Origin: Herbidospora mongoliensis
GTDB taxonomy: Bacteria > Actinomycetota > Actinomycetes > Streptosporangiales > Streptosporangiaceae
Assembly (NCBI RefSeq): GCF_001570545.1
Contig: NZ_BBXD01000016.1
Span: 124,001-188,000 of the forward strand
Length of the DNA stretch: 64,000 bases
Reading direction: 5' to 3'
Every line of letters starts with the position of its first letter. Within the stretch, counting starts at the first letter, position 1. Of this stretch, positions 27,585-37,376 are shown piece after piece. A program made the translations under genes and the position numbers. Under the pieces are notes generated by a model that did not search any database, was not told the origin of the DNA, and saw only the letters and a program-made list of their open reading frames with translations.

Positions 27585-28211
27585 ATGGCTCGTTACACGG
27601 GTGCGGACTGCAAGCTTTGCCGTCGAGAGAAGACGAAGCTCTTCCTCAAGGGCAAGAAGTGCGAGTCCGCGAAGTGCCCCATCGAAATCCGTCCTTACCC
27701 CCCGGGTGAGCACGGTCGCGGTCGTCCCAAGGAGTCTGAGTACCAGCTCCAGCTTCGTGAGAAGCAGAAGACCCGCCGTATCTACGGCATCCTCGAGAAG
27801 CAGTTCAGGAACTACTACGAGGAAGCCAACCGCAAGTCGGGCAAGACCGGCGAGAACCTCCTCCAGATCCTGGAGAGCCGTCTCGACAACGTGGTCTACC
27901 GCGCCGGTTTCGCGGAGTCGCGTGACGCCGCCCGCCAGCAGGTCCGTCACGGTCACGTGATCGTGAACGGCAAGAAGGTGGACATCCCGTCCTACCGCGT
28001 CCGCGAGCACGACATCGTGGAAGTCCGCGAGAAGTCGCGCAACCTCATGCCCTACGAGGTGGCTCGCGCCACCGCCGGTGACAAGACCGTCCCGGCGTGG
28101 CTGGGTGTCGCCCCCGAGGCCATGCGGGCGCTCGTGCACCAGCTCCCGGTCCGCCAGCAGATCGACACGCTGGTCCAGGAGCAGCTCATCGTCGAGCTCT
28201 ACTCCAAGTAA
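27585..28211 (+). CDS. rpsD: 30S ribosomal protein S4, zinc-binding form
   Basis: 16S rRNA-binding assembly initiator, 208 aa. The N-terminus has four cysteines spaced for zinc (C9, C12, C26, C31), the C+ form. The S4 RNA-binding domain ([19 protein letters not shown]) follows. M. tuberculosis S4, as I recall it, lacks these cysteines. CCAGGAGATAAG precedes ATG at 27585. S4 is a known autogenous regulator of this operon in other bacteria. Confidence 0.98.
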   Translation: MARYTGADCKLCRREKTKLFLKGKKCESAKCPIEIRPYPPGEHGRGRPKESEYQLQLREKQKTRRIYGILEKQFRNYYEEANRKSGKTGENLLQILESRLDNVVYRAGFAESRDAARQQVRHGHVIVNGKKVDIPSYRVREHDIVEVREKSRNLMPYEVARATAGDKTVPAWLGVAPEAMRALVHQLPVRQQIDTLVQEQLIVELYSK

Positions 28212-28224
28212 GTAGTGCTCTTGC

Positions 28225-28259
28225 TGCCGCATGGTCCGGTTTGACCGGATCGTGCGGCA
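28225..28259 (+). terminator. hairpin between rpsD and rpoA
   Basis: 15-bp stem (28225-28239 with 28245-28259) with two G-T pairs, loop TTTGA, no following T-run. Placed to set different expression of rpoA and rplQ relative to the ribosomal genes upstream. Confidence 0.6.
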
Positions 28260-28317
28260 TCATGGTTGTTGTCGAGTGGCGTCAAATAGCGGGCGCCACC
28301 TGTGAAGGGAATCACGC

Positions 28318-29334
28318 ATGCTCATCGCACAGCGTCCCAGTCTCGTTGAGGAGTCCCTCGACGAGCACCGGTCCAAGTTCGTCATCGAGCCGCTGGAGCC
28401 GGGTTTCGGCTACACCATCGGTAACTCCGTGCGGCGCACGCTGCTGTCGTCCATTCCGGGCGCGGCCGTGACCTCCATCCGCATCGAGGGTGTGCTCCAC
28501 GAGTTCACGACGGTTCCCGGGGTCAAGGAAGACGTCACCGACATCATCCTGAACCTCAAGAACCTGGTCGTGTCCTCCGAGCACGACGAGCCGGTCGTGA
28601 TGTACCTGCGCAAGCAGGGCCCCGGCCAGGTCACCGCCGCCGACATCGCGCCCCCGGCCGGTGTCGAGGTGCACAACCCCGAGCTCCACATCGCCACGCT
28701 CAACGGCAAGGCGAAGCTGGAGATGGAGCTGACCGTCGAGCGCGGTCGCGGCTACGTCTCCGCCGCCCAGAACAAGCAGCCCGGCCAGGAGATCGGTCGC
28801 ATTCCGATCGACTCCATCTACTCGCCGGTGCTCAAGGTCACCTACAAGGTCGAGGCGACGCGTGTCGAGCAGCGCACCGACTTCGACCGGCTGATCCTCG
28901 ACGTCGAGACCAAGCCGTGCATGAAGCCCCGCGACGCGGTGGCCTCGGCCGGCAAGACCCTCGTCGAGCTCTTCGGCCTGGCCCGTGAGCTCAACGTCGA
29001 GGCCGAGGGCATCGACATCGGCCCGTCGCCGACCGACGCCGCCCTCGCGGCCGATCTGGCGCTGCCGATCGAGGAGCTGAACCTGACGGTTCGCTCGTAC
29101 AACTGCCTCAAGCGCGAGGGCATCCACACCGTGGGTGAGCTCGTGGCGCGCAGTGAGCAGGACCTGCTGGACATCCGCAACTTCGGCGCCAAGTCGATCG
29201 AAGAGGTCAAGCAGAAGCTGCACGAGATGGGTCTCGCGCTCAAGGACAGCCCTCCCGGATTCGACCCGTCCGCTGTCGCCGGTGGCGGTTACGACGACGA
29301 AGACGGCGGTTTCATCGAGACCGAGCAGTACTGA
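28318..29334 (+). CDS. rpoA: RNA polymerase alpha subunit
   Basis: 338 aa. The N-terminal dimerisation domain (about 1-230, with [20 protein letters not shown]) and the C-terminal DNA/activator-binding domain (about 245-320, [17 protein letters not shown] and [15 protein letters not shown]) are both complete. A short acidic tail ends the protein. ATG at 28318 behind GTGAAGGGA. Confidence 0.99.
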   Translation: MLIAQRPSLVEESLDEHRSKFVIEPLEPGFGYTIGNSVRRTLLSSIPGAAVTSIRIEGVLHEFTTVPGVKEDVTDIILNLKNLVVSSEHDEPVVMYLRKQGPGQVTAADIAPPAGVEVHNPELHIATLNGKAKLEMELTVERGRGYVSAAQNKQPGQEIGRIPIDSIYSPVLKVTYKVEATRVEQRTDFDRLILDVETKPCMKPRDAVASAGKTLVELFGLARELNVEAEGIDIGPSPTDAALAADLALPIEELNLTVRSYNCLKREGIHTVGELVARSEQDLLDIRNFGAKSIEEVKQKLHEMGLALKDSPPGFDPSAVAGGGYDDEDGGFIETEQY

Positions 29335-29415
29335 TTCTTCAGTAGGAACGATCATCTGATCGGCCCGACCCCGGTACCTGATACGGCCGGGGCGGGTTAT
29401 TAAAAGGAGCATTTC

Positions 29416-29928
29416 ATGCCCAAGCCCGCCAAAGGCGCACGTCTCGGTGGATCCGCCGCGCACGAGAAGCTGATCCTGGCCAACCTGGCCACGCAGCTCT
29501 TCCAGCACGGCAAGATCAAGACCACCGTGTCCAAGGCCAAGCGTCTGCGCCCGGTGGCGGAGCGGCTGATCACCAAGGCGAAGAAGGGCGACATCCACAA
29601 CCGTCGCCAGGTGGCGGCCGTCGTTCGCGACAAGAGCGTCGTGCACCACCTCTTCACCGAGATCGCCGTGACCTTCGCCGAGCGTCCCGGTGGCTACACC
29701 CGCATCACCAAGATCGGTCAGCGTAAGGGTGACGCCGCTCCCATGGCCGTCATCGAGCTCGTCACCGAGCCGCTGAACGCCGTCACCACGACCCGCAAGG
29801 CCCCTGAGCCCGCCGCCGCCCCGGCGCCGGAGCCCAAGGCCGACGAGGTCGAGGAGACCAAGGCGGAGGCTGCCGCCGACGAGGCCGAGGTCACCGAGAC
29901 CGAGGCCAAGAAGGACGACGAGGCCTGA
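29416..29928 (+). CDS. rplQ: 50S ribosomal protein L17 with acidic tail
   Basis: Tunnel-exit region protein, 170 aa. The L17 core (residues 1-118, including [20 protein letters not shown]) is followed by about 50 residues dominated by Ala, Glu, Pro and Thr, expected to be disordered. AAAAGGAG precedes ATG at 29416. A long terminator follows. Confidence 0.97.
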   Translation: MPKPAKGARLGGSAAHEKLILANLATQLFQHGKIKTTVSKAKRLRPVAERLITKAKKGDIHNRRQVAAVVRDKSVVHHLFTEIAVTFAERPGGYTRITKIGQRKGDAAPMAVIELVTEPLNAVTTTRKAPEPAAAPAPEPKADEVEETKAEAAADEAEVTETEAKKDDEA

Positions 29929-29941
29929 TCCTCGGGTTTTC

Positions 29942-29985
29942 ACGGGTCCGGTGTCCCCACGGGGCACCGGACCCGTTTCCGTTTT
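29942..29985 (+). terminator. terminator of the rplQ operon
   Basis: 16-bp stem (29942-29957 with 29961-29976, one G-T pair), core ACGGGTCCGGTG / CACCGGACCCGT, loop CAC, followed by TTCCGTTTTC. It closes the rpsM-rplQ transcription unit 13 bp after the stop. Confidence 0.88.
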
Positions 29986-30002
29986 CACCAAAGGGGTTTT
30001 CG

Positions 30003-30806
30003 ATGCGGCTGCGGCTCGATCTGGGCTACGACGGGACCGACTTCTCCGGATGGGCCAAGCAGCCCGCCCGGCGTACCGTCCAGGGAGAGCTCGAAGCCGC
30101 GCTGGGCCGCATCCTGCGCCTCCCCGAACCTCCGTCCCTGACGGTGGCGGGCCGGACCGACGCCGGGGTGCACGCGCGGGGACAGGTCGCCCACGTCGAC
30201 CTGGCCGACGACATCGAGGAGCCCGCCGCGCTGCTGCGCCGGCTCGCGGGGGTGCTCCCCCCCGATGTGCGGGTCAACCGCGTCAGCGTCGCTCCCGTCG
30301 GGTTCGACGCCCGGTTCTCCGCCCTTTCCCGCCGGTACGGCTACCGCGTCAGCGACAACGCCGGGGGAGTCGACCCGCTGCGGCGCAAGGACGTCCTCTG
30401 GTACAACCGGCCCCTCGACGTCGGGCTGCTGAACGCCGGATCGGCCGCCCTGCTCGGCGAACACGACTTCGCGGCCTTCTGCAAGAAGCGGGAGGGCGCG
30501 ACGACGATCCGCGCGCTCCAGCGGCTCTCCTGGGAGCGGGGCGAGACCTTCCTCACCGCGACGGTGGTCGCCGACGCGTTCTGCCACTCGATGGTCCGTG
30601 CTCTGGTGGGATCACTGCTCGCGGTCGGCGACGGACGCCAGCCGATCGAATGGCCGGGCGAGGTCCTCCGGCGGGCCGTCCGGGACTCCGGGGTCCATGT
30701 CGCGCCCGCGGTGGGGCTCACCCTCGAAGAGGTGCGCTACCCGGCCGACACGGAACTGGCCGGCCGGGCGGAGATGACCCGCCGGGTGCGCACCCTGAGC
30801 TCATGA
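30003..30806 (+). CDS. truA: tRNA pseudouridine(38-40) synthase
   Basis: Isomerises U38-U40 in the tRNA anticodon stem-loop, 267 aa. The catalytic Asp is D53 in [12 protein letters not shown]. The motif [16 protein letters not shown] near the C-terminus is typical. ATG at 30003 with AAAGGGG upstream. Despite the terminator before it, truA occupies its usual place after rplQ. It converges on the minus-strand gene with only 2 bp between the two stops. Confidence 0.96.
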   Translation: MRLRLDLGYDGTDFSGWAKQPARRTVQGELEAALGRILRLPEPPSLTVAGRTDAGVHARGQVAHVDLADDIEEPAALLRRLAGVLPPDVRVNRVSVAPVGFDARFSALSRRYGYRVSDNAGGVDPLRRKDVLWYNRPLDVGLLNAGSAALLGEHDFAAFCKKREGATTIRALQRLSWERGETFLTATVVADAFCHSMVRALVGSLLAVGDGRQPIEWPGEVLRRAVRDSGVHVAPAVGLTLEEVRYPADTELAGRAEMTRRVRTLSS

Positions 30807-30808
30807 GC

Positions 30809-33235
30809 TCATGAGCTCGTGACGCGCTTTTCGATGATCTCCGCCGTCTGGTCGCGGAAGGCGCCGCTGACCGGGCCGAGGTCCTTCTCCTTCTCCGCCG
30901 GGGTGTGCCCGTCGGCGTAGGTCGCGTAGCTGAAGACGATGTAGCGGCCCCAGACCATGCCCGCCGCGTAGCCCCCGCTGATGGCCACCCGGTCGGCGCC
31001 CGATTCGGCGTCGCCGTTGAGGCCGCGGAACCACAGGTTGCTGCCGAGGTTCTTGGTCTGGTCGACGGCCAGGGCGGCGTCTTTGGTGGGCAGCACGGCT
31101 ATGCCGGTCGTGACGGCATATTGCTTCTTGCCGTCGACGTAGGTCGCCCGCAGCACCCGGCGGCAGTCGTTCTCCGACAGGGACTGGGCGAACGCGCCGG
31201 CGGCGGCCGCGGCGCAGTTGTCGGTGATGTTGACCTTGACGCGCTTGAAGGTCCGCCCGTTCACGTTGATCTTCGCGGCGGGGAAGGCCTCGGCCAGCGT
31301 CAGTTTGCGCGGGTCGGTCGTCTCCGAGTCGAGCACCGCCGCCTCGACCGTCGGGGCGGGCGCGGGCGCCTGCCCCGCGGCCGTCGCAGGAGGGGCCGTC
31401 ACCGGGGGAGTCGCGGCCTCGCCGCTCTCCTCACTGCCTGTGTACGCCATGTAGGCCGCCGCCCCGATGGCCGCGATCGCGACGACGGAGCCGCCGGCCA
31501 TCAGCACCTTACGGGCGCCGCCGCCCTTCTTCCTGGCGGGCACCTCGGTGATCGGGGCCGCCTCGGCCGGGCGGTATCCCTTGGGCAGCGGCGGATGGAC
31601 GATTACCTCGGCCACCGTCGGCGCCACGCCCAGGCTCTCGAATCCCCGTCCGGGCGAGACCGGAACAACCGGCACCGGAGGGGTGAACAGGCTGTCCTGC
31701 TCGGGCTCCGGCTTGGGGTCGACTTTCTGCACCGGCATCTCCGGATCGGTGGGGACGTCGGTCACGGTGCCGTTGACCAGGCCGAACGGCTGCGGGGTCT
31801 CCAGGATGACGGGGTCGAACCCCTGGAAGGCGGGCTGCTCCTCGCGCGTGATCGTCGTCTCCGCGGGCTCCTCGCCGGGGATCGCGGCCGACGGCCACGG
31901 GGTGCCGGTGTCGCTGGCCCACCTCTCCGCCGGCTTCTGCGCGGGCGGCCACAGGGTGACCTCCGGGCGTTCGCCCGGGACGGTGGCCACCCCCGTGTCG
32001 GCCCGGGTGTCGGGTTCGGCGGCCGGTTCGGCCTGGTGGGCGGCCGAGGGCCAGTGGCGCGGGTAGACGGGCGGGTCGTCGTCGGACTCGATCATCTCGA
32101 CGGTGGTGGCGGACTCCTCGCCCGGCAGGCGCGGCGGCCAGACGGCGATGTCACCCGGCTCACCGGGGCGCTCGTTGTCGCCGGGCCACTCGGGGAGCGG
32201 GGGGAGGCCGGAGGTGGTGGCGTCCGGAGCGATGGGCTCTTCGACCGACGTCGGCGGCTCGGCGGCGGGTGCGGCGGGCCAGCCGGTCCACTGCTGAGCG
32301 GGCGGCCACGAACCGGACTTGGAGTGGTCGCGCGTCTCTTCGGTCTCGGGGTCGTAGACGGGGACCGGCCAGACCGCGTTGCGGTCGCGGGTCTCCTCGG
32401 TGTCAGGGGAGTAGGTGTCAGGGGAGTAGGCGGCCCGGGTGTCCTGGGTGTCGATCTCGGCCTCGGGCCGCGGCGCCCAGCCGGACCCGTCGGGGCGCTG
32501 GAGCGGGGGCCAGGTCGCGCGGGGATCGCGCGTGTCCTCGGTCTCGGGGTCGTAGACGGGGGCGGGCCACGCCGACTTCGTGTCGTGGGTGTCGATCTCC
32601 GCTTCGGGCTGCGGCGCCGGGACGGGCCAGGCGGCCCGGGGATCGCGGGTCTCCTCGGTCAGGGGGTCGTATGCACCGGTGATCGGCCACGCGGCCCGGG
32701 TGTCGCGGGTCTCCGCGGCGGCGTCGTCGTAGACCGGAGGAGGCCAGGCGGATCGCTGGTCTGGGTCGTTCGGGCCCTGGGCCGCAATGGGGAAGCCGAA
32801 ATGCCCGGTCGCGGGGGTGTCGGAGTTCTCCGGTGAGGTGCTTTCCGGCCAGGTGGCCTGGGGCGCCTCGGGGGTGTGTTCGGTGACCGGCGCGGGCGGC
32901 TGCCACGAGCGGGGGGCCTGCCAGGTGGTGGCGGGTTCCTCGGGCCGCTCGGTATCGGCCGCCGGGGCGGGCGGAGGCTGGGAGAACCAGCTGCCGGAGG
33001 ACTCGGGCTCGCGAGCGGGCGCCGGGGGCCACGTCGGCGGCTCGGCGGGGGGCTGTGAGGTCGGCGCCGGCGGCCACTCCGGCTGGGGCGGGCGGGCTGT
33101 GGGGGCGGCGAACCAGCCGCTGCCCTGGCCCTCGCCGGACTGCGGATAGTTCTCGTCACGAGACGACTGCCCGAAACTGGGCGGGGGCACCTTGCCCTCG
33201 TGGTCGTGCTCGGAACCGGAATCCTGGCCACGCAT
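30809..33235 (-). CDS. membrane-anchored protein with long disordered Pro-rich N-terminus
   Basis: 808 aa, function unknown. Residues 1-570 are low-complexity, rich in Pro, Trp, Glu, Thr and Asp. Between about 155 and 320 there are seven degenerate modules with the core [RK]-x-A-W-P and acidic linkers (RSAWPPPVYDD, RAAWPVPAPQPE, KSAWPAPVYDPE, NAVWPVPVYDPE and others). One transmembrane helix lies at about 575-600 (KVLMAGGSVVAIAAIGAAAY) after an RKKGGGARK basic patch, so the N-terminus should be cytoplasmic. The 200-residue C-terminal domain is extracellular with a conserved Cys pair and is homologous to the lipoprotein encoded next upstream. Confidence 0.85.
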   Translation of the reverse strand: MRGQDSGSEHDHEGKVPPPSFGQSSRDENYPQSGEGQGSGWFAAPTARPPQPEWPPAPTSQPPAEPPTWPPAPAREPESSGSWFSQPPPAPAADTERPEEPATTWQAPRSWQPPAPVTEHTPEAPQATWPESTSPENSDTPATGHFGFPIAAQGPNDPDQRSAWPPPVYDDAAAETRDTRAAWPITGAYDPLTEETRDPRAAWPVPAPQPEAEIDTHDTKSAWPAPVYDPETEDTRDPRATWPPLQRPDGSGWAPRPEAEIDTQDTRAAYSPDTYSPDTEETRDRNAVWPVPVYDPETEETRDHSKSGSWPPAQQWTGWPAAPAAEPPTSVEEPIAPDATTSGLPPLPEWPGDNERPGEPGDIAVWPPRLPGEESATTVEMIESDDDPPVYPRHWPSAAHQAEPAAEPDTRADTGVATVPGERPEVTLWPPAQKPAERWASDTGTPWPSAAIPGEEPAETTITREEQPAFQGFDPVILETPQPFGLVNGTVTDVPTDPEMPVQKVDPKPEPEQDSLFTPPVPVVPVSPGRGFESLGVAPTVAEVIVHPPLPKGYRPAEAAPITEVPARKKGGGARKVLMAGGSVVAIAAIGAAAYMAYTGSEESGEAATPPVTAPPATAAGQAPAPAPTVEAAVLDSETTDPRKLTLAEAFPAAKINVNGRTFKRVKVNITDNCAAAAAGAFAQSLSENDCRRVLRATYVDGKKQYAVTTGIAVLPTKDAALAVDQTKNLGSNLWFRGLNGDAESGADRVAISGGYAAGMVWGRYIVFSYATYADGHTPAEKEKDLGPVSGAFRDQTAEIIEKRVTSS

Positions 33236-33296
33236 ACCCGGAAGCGTATCTGCGCAGACGAGATCGTCGTGCCGCTATGGGCGTTTCAGCATTGAG

Positions 33297-34049
33297 CTAG
33301 CTTCGGCTGCCCCGCACCGACCTGCTGTCGAGCGGGGGGAACACGATGGCGTCGGTGATGTCGACGGCGGCCTGGTAAAGGCGCTTGAGCTCGGCTTTCT
33401 TCGGTTCGTGGCCGTCTTTGAACTGGAACCAGAGCAGAATCGCGTAGTGCCCGTGGGTCCAGCCGCCGGCATAGGCCTCGCCGTCGCCCAGCTCCTTGGT
33501 GTGCGCGTCGTCGCCGGCGAGCGGCTTCAGATAGTCCTTGCGCTCCTTGCCCGCCCCGGCCCCGGCGACGCCCTTGGCGCCCTTGGAGGTCTTGAGGTTG
33601 GCGACGCCGACGGTGCCGATCACCTCGCCCTTGGCGTCGTGGAAGCTGGCGCGGGCGAGCTGGGTGCAGCCGGCCGCCTTCAGGGCCTTGGTGAGCTTGT
33701 CGCCGGTGACCGCGTCCTTGCAGACCTTGTCCATCTTGCGGACGGTCATCTTGTACTTGCGCCCGTTGCTGGTGAAGCGGCTGCGGCCGAAGATCTCGTT
33801 CTGGGTCAGCGGATCGGGGTCGGTGGCGCGTGCGGAGGCGTACCCGAACTCGCCTCCCGGGGCGACCGGCAGGCTCGGCTTGGGCGCGGCCGTCGTCGTC
33901 GCGGCGGGTGGTGGAGCACCGTCCGAGCAGCCCGCGAGCAGGCCGATGAGGGTGGTGACGACCACCGTGTGGACCACTGTTTTGACCACTGGGGCGACCA
34001 GTCCGGACCGGCGCCTGGCGGGGGAACCCATGACCTTGAGATTAACCAT
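33297..34049 (-). CDS. putative lipoprotein sharing the exported domain
   Basis: 250 aa. A signal peptide with lipobox (TTLIGLLAGCS, Cys about residue 41) suggests a lipid anchor. After a Pro/Ala/Thr linker, the domain aligns with the C-terminus of the 808-aa neighbour: TDP-LT-E-F, NGR--K, D--C--A--G, C----RA---D-K, T-G-A-L-T, then DGH-P near the end. Function unknown. ATG at 34049 is taken; ATG at 34031 gives a more compact signal peptide (MGSPARRRSG) and is equally possible. Confidence 0.8.
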   Translation of the reverse strand: MVNLKVMGSPARRRSGLVAPVVKTVVHTVVVTTLIGLLAGCSDGAPPPAATTTAAPKPSLPVAPGGEFGYASARATDPDPLTQNEIFGRSRFTSNGRKYKMTVRKMDKVCKDAVTGDKLTKALKAAGCTQLARASFHDAKGEVIGTVGVANLKTSKGAKGVAGAGAGKERKDYLKPLAGDDAHTKELGDGEAYAGGWTHGHYAILLWFQFKDGHEPKKAELKRLYQAAVDITDAIVFPPLDSRSVRGSRS

Positions 34050-34073
34050 GTGGCGCGGCTGGTGCGGAGTCGG

Positions 34074-34739
34074 TCAGGAATACCCGAAGTCCTGCGTCCA
34101 CCACGGGCCTCCCGGATCGAGGTTGACGCCGACCCCGGTCACGGTCAGCTGGCAGTTGAGGATGTTGCGTCGGTGGGAGGGGCTGTTCAGCCAGCTCTCC
34201 ACCGCGTCGCCGGCCTTCTGGTAGCCCTTGGCGATGTTCTCGGCGCCGCCCAGCCGGTATCCGGCGCGGGCCATCCGGTCCCAGGGGCTGGCGCCGTCGG
34301 GCGACTCGTGGTCGAACGTGCCGCTCTCGGCCATCTCGGCCGAGTGCCGGCGGGCCGAGGCCACCAGCCGGGAGTCGATCCGCAGTTTGGGGCAGCCGGC
34401 CTTAGCGCGGGCCTCGTTGACGAAGAAGACGACGTTCGCCTCCAGTTCGGCCACGTGGGGGCTGACGTAGCCGCCGGGCGAGGAGGACACGTCCTCTTCG
34501 CCGCCCACGGGCGCGACCGGCACCAGCGCGGGCCGGACGCGGGGTGGCTGCGACGGGGACGCCTTGGCGATCGGCTGGTTGTCGCGCAGGTAGACCTCGC
34601 TCGCGCCGTTGCCCAGCACCGTGATCCGGCCGATCACGATGCCGAGGACGAGAACCGCGAGGACGCATGCCAAAACGCCCAGCAGCGTCCCGCGGCGGGC
34701 GCTTGGCTGAGAATGCCGGTTGTGAGGGGTCTGCCACAT
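34074..34739 (-). CDS. CAP/SCP-domain exported protein
   Basis: 221 aa. One N-terminal hydrophobic segment (about 17-37) acts as a signal or anchor, followed by a Pro/Ser linker. A CAP domain (YkwD-like) covers residues 95-221: VVFFVNEARAKAGCPKL, HSAEMAESGTFDHESPDG, the AENIAKGY motif and SPSHRRNIL. The metal/active-site His and Glu residues are present. Bacterial CAP proteins are exported; their chemistry is mostly unproven. It heads a three-gene minus-strand group. Confidence 0.9.
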   Translation of the reverse strand: MWQTPHNRHSQPSARRGTLLGVLACVLAVLVLGIVIGRITVLGNGASEVYLRDNQPIAKASPSQPPRVRPALVPVAPVGGEEDVSSSPGGYVSPHVAELEANVVFFVNEARAKAGCPKLRIDSRLVASARRHSAEMAESGTFDHESPDGASPWDRMARAGYRLGGAENIAKGYQKAGDAVESWLNSPSHRRNILNCQLTVTGVGVNLDPGGPWWTQDFGYS

Positions 34740-34749
34740 ACCGAAGCCA

Positions 34750-34778
34750 AATATAGGGATACAGCGGCCTGTTGAAAA
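34750..34778 (-). promoter_or_regulatory. promoter of the CAP-domain gene
   Basis: On the minus strand, TATATT at 34755-34750 is a near-consensus -10, with TTTTCA at 34778-34773 as a possible -35 (17-bp spacer). The leader would be only a few nucleotides. It is divergent from the rplM promoter about 70 bp away. Confidence 0.5.
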
Positions 34779-34858
34779 TGAGATTGGAGAGACCGGATGG
34801 GTACTGGAGCCGCAGATCAGACCCCCGGAGCAAGCGCTCCGTTTTGGACCGTTGCGTT

Positions 34859-34887
34859 TTGCTCATGTCGGAGCTTGCCGGTAGGGT
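34859..34887 (+). promoter_or_regulatory. rplM-rpsI promoter
   Basis: TTGCTC (34859-34864) and TAGGGT (34882-34887) with a 17-bp spacer. Predicted start near 34894 gives a leader of about 140 nt to rplM. The remainder of the 293-bp divergent gap holds a short palindrome GGAGCAAGCGCTCC near 34827-34840 and no gene. Confidence 0.6.
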
Positions 34888-35032
34888 GGGGGATTGTTGT
34901 GTGTGCTTCAGTCCTTCGTTGACTGAACACGGCGCGTCCGGCGTCACCTCCCGTATGTGTGGAGACGGATGGTTGTCTGCCGTGTGCTCGCGCGACCATC
35001 CGACTGTTCACCATTCGACAGAAGGCCCTGCC

Positions 35033-35476
35033 GTGCCCACGTTCACCCCGAAGCCCAACGACATCGAGCGTCAGTGGTACGTCATCGACGCCACCGACGT
35101 CGTGCTCGGCCGGCTGGCCAGCCACGTCGCGAACCTGCTCCGTGGCAAGCACAAGCCGATTTTCGCGAACAACGTCGACACCGGCGACTTCGTGATCATC
35201 ATCAATGCCGAGAAGATCCACCTGTCCGGCAACAAGCTGGAGCAGAAGAAGGCCTACCGCCACTCCGGCTACCCGGGTGGTCTGCGCTCGGTCACCTATG
35301 GCGAGCTGATGGAGAAGCGTCCCGACCGGGCCGTCGAGAAGGCCGTCAAGGGCATGCTGCCCAAGAACGCCCTCGGCCGGAAGATGGCCAAGAAGCTCAA
35401 GGTCTACGCCGGTTCGACGCACCCGCACCAGGCTCAGGGCCCGGTGCCCTTCGAGATCACTCAGATCGCCCAGTAA
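35033..35476 (+). CDS. rplM: 50S ribosomal protein L13
   Basis: Early 50S assembly protein, 147 aa from GTG at 35033 (read [20 protein letters not shown]). This start gives the usual actinobacterial length and has GAAGG upstream. In-frame codons reaching back to 34772 lie across the promoter and are rejected. The motif [15 protein letters not shown] is intact. rpsI follows. Confidence 0.97.
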   Translation: MPTFTPKPNDIERQWYVIDATDVVLGRLASHVANLLRGKHKPIFANNVDTGDFVIIINAEKIHLSGNKLEQKKAYRHSGYPGGLRSVTYGELMEKRPDRAVEKAVKGMLPKNALGRKMAKKLKVYAGSTHPHQAQGPVPFEITQIAQ

Positions 35477-35506
35477 CGCCGAGCCAGGAAAGTTAAGAGG
35501 AGAACC

Positions 35507-36028
35507 GTGGCTGAGACCACCGGTACCGAGACGGTCGTCGAGGGCGAACTCGAGGACTTCACGGGCGAGGAATTCCCGTCCGAGTACACCACCGAGTCGG
35601 CTCCCGCCGCCGACGCCCCCGTGCGCAAGCCCGTCACCACGGGCAACTCGTACGGCACCGGCCGCCGCAAGGAGGCCGTGGCCCGTGTCCGGATCGTTCC
35701 GGGCACCGGCAAGTGGACGATCAACGGTCGTAGCATCGACGTCTACTTCCCGAACAAGGTCCACCAGCAGATCGTCAACGAGCCCTTCGTGGTGCTCGGT
35801 GCCGAGGAGCAGTTCGACGTCATCGCACGCATCGACGGTGGCGGCGTCACCGGTCAGGCCGGCGCCCTGCGCATGGGCCTGTCCCGCGCGCTGACGGCGC
35901 TCGACGTCGAGACCAACCGGGCGCCGCTCAAGAAGGCCGGCTTCCTCACCCGTGACGCCCGCGCCACGGAGCGGAAGAAGTACGGACTCAAGAAGGCCCG
36001 TAAGGCTCCGCAGTACAGCAAGCGTTAA
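35507..36028 (+). CDS. rpsI: 30S ribosomal protein S9
   Basis: 30S protein whose C-terminal Arg/Lys tail ([11 protein letters not shown]) reaches the P-site tRNA; 173 aa. About 45 acidic residues precede the S9 fold ([18 protein letters not shown]), an N-terminal extension common in actinobacteria. GTG at 35507 behind AAGAGGAG. glmM starts one base after its stop. Confidence 0.97.
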   Translation: MAETTGTETVVEGELEDFTGEEFPSEYTTESAPAADAPVRKPVTTGNSYGTGRRKEAVARVRIVPGTGKWTINGRSIDVYFPNKVHQQIVNEPFVVLGAEEQFDVIARIDGGGVTGQAGALRMGLSRALTALDVETNRAPLKKAGFLTRDARATERKKYGLKKARKAPQYSKR

Positions 36029-36029
36029 G

Positions 36030-37361
36030 TTGGGCCGCCTCTTCGGCACCGACGGGGTACGTGGGGTCGCTGGTCGCGACCTCACCGCCGAGCTGGCCAT
36101 GGACCTGTCCGTGGCCGCCGCGCACGTGCTGCGCGATGCCGGGAGGAGCCGCCCGCTCGCCGTCGTAGGCCGGGACCCGCGCGCTTCGGGGGAATTCCTC
36201 GAAGCCGCTGTGGTCGCCGGCCTCGCGTCGTCCGGCATGGACGTGCTCCGTCTCGGCGTGCTGCCCACCCCGGCGGTGGCCTATCTGACCCCTGCGCTGG
36301 GAGCCGACCTCGGGGTCATGCTCTCGGCCTCGCACAACCCGGCGCCCGACAACGGCATCAAGCTCCTCACCCGGGGCGGCTTCAAGCTGCCCGACGCGGT
36401 GGAGCACGAGATCGAACGGCGTCTCGGGGAGAAATGGGAACGTCCCGTCGGCGCGGCCGTCGGGCGGGTCCGGGAGGCGTACGGCGAGACCGAACGCTAT
36501 GTCTCCCATGTCCTGGGCTCCCTGCCGCACCGTCTTGACGGCCTGCGGGTCATCGTCGACTGCGCTCACGGCGCCGCCCACATGGTGGCTCCCGAGGCGC
36601 TGCTGCGTGCCGGAGCCGAGGTCGAGACGATCGGCACGGCCCCTGACGGCCTCAACATCAACGACGGCGTGGGCTCCACCCACCTCGGCCCGTTGCGCGA
36701 AGCGGTTCTGTCGCGCGGCGCCGATGTGGGCATCGCCTACGACGGCGACGCCGACCGTTGCCTCGCGGTGACGGCCGACGGCGCCGAGGTCGACGGCGAC
36801 CAGATCATGGCCGTTCTGGCCACGGCGATGCGTGCCGAAGGCCGGCTGGCCAAGGACACGGTCGTCGCGACGGTCATGTCGAACCTGGGCTTCAAGCTGG
36901 CCATGCGCGAATCGGGCATCACGGTCAAGGAAACGGCCGTCGGTGACCGCTACGTGCTGGAGCGCATGCAGGAGGACGGCTTCACCTTCGGCGGTGAGCA
37001 GTCCGGTCACGTGATCATGCTCGACCACGCGACCACCGGCGACGGCCTGCTGACCTCACTTCACCTGCTCGCGGCGATGGCCCGCTCGGGCAAGCCGCTG
37101 GCCGAGCTGGCAGCGGTGATGACCAAGCTGCCGCAGGTCTTGGTGAACGTGCGGAACGTCGACAAGTCCCGGGCCCGCGACGCCGCTCTGCTGGCGGCGG
37201 TGGCTCAGGCGGAACACGAGCTCGGCGACACGGGCCGGGTCCTGATCCGGCCGAGCGGGACCGAGCCGATGATCCGCGTCATGGTCGAGGCGGCTTCGCA
37301 CGACCAGGCGACGGAGATGGCTGAGCGGTTGGCCGAGGTCGTCCGAGTCACCTGCGGATGA
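36030..37361 (+). CDS. glmM: phosphoglucosamine mutase
   Basis: Converts glucosamine-6-P to glucosamine-1-P for UDP-GlcNAc and peptidoglycan, 443 aa. Start TTG at 36030 gives the family N-terminus [12 protein letters not shown]; no ATG or GTG fits without overlapping rpsI heavily. The phosphoserine is S101 in [11 protein letters not shown] and the Mg loop is D238-x-D240-x-D242 (DGDADR). The C-terminal phosphate-binding [12 protein letters not shown] is present. Likely coupled to rpsI. Confidence 0.96.
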   Translation: MGRLFGTDGVRGVAGRDLTAELAMDLSVAAAHVLRDAGRSRPLAVVGRDPRASGEFLEAAVVAGLASSGMDVLRLGVLPTPAVAYLTPALGADLGVMLSASHNPAPDNGIKLLTRGGFKLPDAVEHEIERRLGEKWERPVGAAVGRVREAYGETERYVSHVLGSLPHRLDGLRVIVDCAHGAAHMVAPEALLRAGAEVETIGTAPDGLNINDGVGSTHLGPLREAVLSRGADVGIAYDGDADRCLAVTADGAEVDGDQIMAVLATAMRAEGRLAKDTVVATVMSNLGFKLAMRESGITVKETAVGDRYVLERMQEDGFTFGGEQSGHVIMLDHATTGDGLLTSLHLLAAMARSGKPLAELAAVMTKLPQVLVNVRNVDKSRARDAALLAAVAQAEHELGDTGRVLIRPSGTEPMIRVMVEAASHDQATEMAERLAEVVRVTCG

Positions 37362-37376
37362 ACTCGCTTTTTCTGA

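Noticed and set aside
30905-32836. 643-codon plus-strand frame opposite the 808-aa gene
   Set aside because: Composition is Gly/Arg/Val low complexity; the minus strand encodes the signal/TM/domain layout shared with its neighbour, so that strand is coding.
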